Shown one piece after another: positions 7,106 to 8,925 of a DNA stretch of 8,925 nucleotides. Origin of the DNA: DUMJ01 sp964655195 (GTDB lineage: Bacteria > DUMJ01); contig CAZZLK010000117.1 in the NCBI GenBank assembly GCA_964655195.1, positions 1-8,925 of the forward strand, in the 5' to 3' direction. The notes below the pieces were generated by a model. It was not told the DNA's origin, ran no database searches, and saw only the letters and a program-made list of their open reading frames with translations. Every line of letters starts with the position of its first letter. Position 1 is the stretch's first letter. Position numbers and translations under genes: made by a program.

Positions 7106-7130
7106 CTACTAAAAATCTTGGTAAGGAGTG

Positions 7131-8285
7131 ATGAAATTGATAAAGGAATATCTTATGATTCCTGGACCAACACCGGTACCTGACAGTGTGTTGAGTAAGA
7201 TGGCTATGCGTATGATTAACCACAGGGGGAAGGAATTTGCCCAGATCCTCAAGAGTGTTACTGAAAAGATGAAAAAGGTCTATCTTACAAAGGGAGATGT
7301 CATTCTTTTAACCGCTTCTGGCTCCGGAGGAATGGAGTCTGCAGTTGTTAACTTCCTATCTCCTGGGGATAAGGCTATATTCTGCGTAACAGGGGCATTT
7401 GGAGACAGATGGGCTAAGATGGGGAAGGTATACGGAGCAGATGTTATAAGGATAGAGACTCCTGTAGGTGAAGGAGTAACTTCTGAGATGATAGAGGACA
7501 ATTTAAAGAAAAATCCTGGAGTAAAGGCGGTATATATAACGCATAACGAGACATCTACTGCTATAACCAATGATCTGTCAAAGATTGGAGAGATAGCACA
7601 TAAATATGGAGCCATAGTAGCTGTAGATGCGGTGAGTTCTCTGGGAGCAATAGAGTTAAGGATGGATGAGTGGCAGTTAGATATTGTGGTAACAGCATCG
7701 CAGAAGGCACTGATGACGCCCCCTGGACTGGCATTTGTAGCTGTCAGTGAAAGGGCATGGGAACTCCATAAGTCTGCTAAGATGCCAAGATTCTACTTTG
7801 ATCTGGGAGAGGCAAAGAGAATGGCAGAAAATGGAGAGACACCTTTTACTCCAGCTGTTTCTCAGGTGTTTGCAATAGATACTGCACTGGATCTGTTACT
7901 CTCAGAAGGGTTAGAAAATTGCTGGAAGAGACATAAACTCTTAGGAAGGGCAGTAAGAGAGGGTGTAAAAGCCCTGGGATTGAAACTCTTGGCTAAAGAG
8001 GAATTTGCCTCCAATGCTGTTACTGGTGTATATCCTCCTGAAGGAATTTCTGCGGATGACCTGAGGAGAAAGGTAAAGGCAAGGGGAGTAACACTGGCGG
8101 GCGGACAGGGTGTACTCAAAGGTAAGATATTCAGGATAGGTCATATAGGATACATTCTCGATACGGATATTATTGTTACCCTCTCAATTATTGGAGAGAC
8201 ATTAAGAGAGATGGGTTATAATGTCGATCCTACCTTAGGGGTAAGGAAGGCAATGGAGGTATTTAATGAGGGTATTAATAGCTGA
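7131..8285 (+). CDS. Class V PLP aminotransferase (alanine-glyoxylate/serine-pyruvate type), probable phosphoserine aminotransferase by context
   Basis: This is a fold-type I, class V aminotransferase of 384 residues from ATG 7131. It has YLMIPGPTPVP at the N-terminus, NHRGKEF, the phosphate-binding TASGSGGMESAV, and the cofactor aspartate D166 in AVDAVSSLGAIELRMDEW. The Schiff-base lysine is K192 in VTASQKALMTPPGLAFVAV. Family members transfer amino groups among alanine, serine, glyoxylate and pyruvate. Its 20-nt overlap with serA suggests it aminates 3-phosphohydroxypyruvate in place of SerC. The same serA-adjacent arrangement occurs in Thermotoga. Photorespiratory-type alanine-glyoxylate activity is the alternative. 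The start is uncertain: AAGGAG (7123-7128) lies only 2 nt before ATG 7131, while the in-frame TTG at 7137 is 8 nt away. The GTG at 7128 overlaps the ribosome site and is unlikely. Confidence 0.93.
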   Translation: MKLIKEYLMIPGPTPVPDSVLSKMAMRMINHRGKEFAQILKSVTEKMKKVYLTKGDVILLTASGSGGMESAVVNFLSPGDKAIFCVTGAFGDRWAKMGKVYGADVIRIETPVGEGVTSEMIEDNLKKNPGVKAVYITHNETSTAITNDLSKIGEIAHKYGAIVAVDAVSSLGAIELRMDEWQLDIVVTASQKALMTPPGLAFVAVSERAWELHKSAKMPRFYFDLGEAKRMAENGETPFTPAVSQVFAIDTALDLLLSEGLENCWKRHKLLGRAVREGVKALGLKLLAKEEFASNAVTGVYPPEGISADDLRRKVKARGVTLAGGQGVLKGKIFRIGHIGYILDTDIIVTLSIIGETLREMGYNVDPTLGVRKAMEVFNEGINS

Positions 8286-8925
8286 TCCTATAAGTAAAAG
8301 TGGTATAGAGACTCTATCGAAGTACTGCGAAGTAGATGTAAAGACAGGACTCAGTAAGGAAGAGCTTCTAAGGATAATCCCCCACTATGATGCACTGGTT
8401 GTTAGAAGTGAGACCAAGGTAGATAGAGACATTATATCTGCAGGGAAAAACTTGAAGATAATAGGAAGGGCTGGAGTAGGAGTAGATAATATAGATGTAG
8501 ATTCTGCGACTGAGAGAGGCATTATTGTAGTGAACGCCCCTGAAGGTAATACTATCTCTGCCTGTGAACATACATTTGCCCTAATGTTGTCACTGGCAAG
8601 GAATATCCCTGATGCTAATGCCTCACTTAAAAGGGGAGAGTGGAAGAGAAAGGAGTTTATAGGTGTAGAACTTTACGGGAAGACTTTAGGGATAATAGGA
8701 CTTGGAAGGATAGGATTAGCGGTAAGTCAAAGGGCTTTAAGTTTTGGTATGGAAGTAATAGGTTATGACCCCTATATCTCAAAAGAGAGAATTACTGAGA
8801 TGGGCATCAAACCTGTATCTCTGGACGAGTTATACGCTAATAGTGACTTTATTACAATACATACCCCCCTCACAGCTGACACAAAGAATCTTATAGATCG
8901 TTCTGCATTTCTAAAGATGAAACGT
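8266..8925 (+). CDS. serA: D-3-phosphoglycerate dehydrogenase, N-terminal 220 residues (runs off the window end)
   Basis: This cytoplasmic NAD-dependent enzyme oxidises 3-phosphoglycerate to 3-phosphohydroxypyruvate, the first step of serine synthesis. The frame is open from ATG 8266 to the last base, exactly 220 codons. It begins MRVLIADPISKSGIETLSKY. It then shows the substrate-domain sequence VVRSETKVD, GRAGVGVDNIDV, and the family stretch NAPEGNTISACEHTFALML. The NAD-binding Rossmann motif GLGRIG is at 145-150 in GKTLGIIGLGRIG, followed by DFITIHTPLTADTKNLI. The catalytic Arg, Glu and His and any C-terminal ASB or ACT domains lie beyond the window, so the long and short SerA forms cannot be told apart. 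GGAGGT (8255-8260) lies 5 nt before the ATG. The start is inside the aminotransferase gene, with a 20-nt overlap, so the two are co-transcribed. Confidence 0.96.
   Translation, partial: MRVLIADPISKSGIETLSKYCEVDVKTGLSKEELLRIIPHYDALVVRSETKVDRDIISAGKNLKIIGRAGVGVDNIDVDSATERGIIVVNAPEGNTISACEHTFALMLSLARNIPDANASLKRGEWKRKEFIGVELYGKTLGIIGLGRIGLAVSQRALSFGMEVIGYDPYISKERITEMGIKPVSLDELYANSDFITIHTPLTADTKNLIDRSAFLKMKR

Noticed and set aside
7128..7130. GTG as the start of the aminotransferase
   Set aside because: Its first base is part of the AAGGAG ribosome site, so it cannot be positioned for initiation there.
7280..7615. Minus-strand open frame of 111 codons opposite the aminotransferase
   Set aside because: It lies entirely opposite a confidently identified gene, shows no recognisable domain, and has low-complexity composition typical of an antisense shadow.
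8368..8571. Minus-strand open frame opposite serA
   Set aside because: The + strand here encodes conserved SerA sequence (VVRSETKVD through NAPEGNT), so this is a shadow frame.

Overview
The window looks like part of a bacterial chromosome, probably from an anaerobic, diderm and possibly thermophilic lineage. It is AT-rich, with heavy use of ATA (Ile) and AGA/AGG (Arg). The bacterial signs are a cobalamin riboswitch, sigma70-type promoter boxes, strong Shine-Dalgarno sequences, and a binding protein with a cleavable signal peptide but no lipobox cysteine. I cannot name the taxon. All genes lie on the + strand and are densely packed.

Region 1 (1-221) is the 3' part of an adenosylcobalamin riboswitch cut by the window edge, plus its expression platform. 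A hairpin at 82-115 fits the P13 element whose loop kisses L5. It carries a Shine-Dalgarno-like sequence in front of a 7-codon reading frame.

Region 2 (222-5568) is a cobalamin operon. It holds a BtuF-like corrinoid-binding protein, cobyric acid synthase (CbiP/CobQ), adenosylcobinamide-phosphate synthase (CbiB), threonine-phosphate decarboxylase (CobD) and a PduX-type L-threonine kinase. The last four genes are joined by three successive 4-nt ATGA overlaps. Together they form one metabolic segment: PduX phosphorylates threonine, CobD decarboxylates it to (R)-1-aminopropan-2-yl phosphate, CbiP makes cobyric acid, and CbiB joins the two. A perfect 13-bp hairpin lies between btuF and cbiP. The transporter permease/ATPase and the nucleotide-loop genes are not in the window.

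Region 3 (5569-7057) is a monocistronic TrpB2-type tryptophan synthase beta gene. It has its own near-consensus promoter, whose -35 box spans the pduX stop codon, and a G/C-rich terminator-like hairpin follows it.

Region 4 (7058-8925) has another near-consensus promoter, then a class V (alanine-glyoxylate/serine-pyruvate type) aminotransferase overlapped by 20 nt by serA. The serA gene runs off the window end. This pair most likely makes O-phosphoserine or serine. Because TrpB2 enzymes are reported to use O-phosphoserine, regions 3 and 4 may be functionally linked.

Most of the window is well-understood metabolism. I see no mobile element, CRISPR array, RNA gene other than the riboswitch, or clear new system. 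The points most worth checking are the riboswitch expression platform with its mini-ORF, the btuF-cbiP hairpin, and the TrpB2/phosphoserine neighbourhood.
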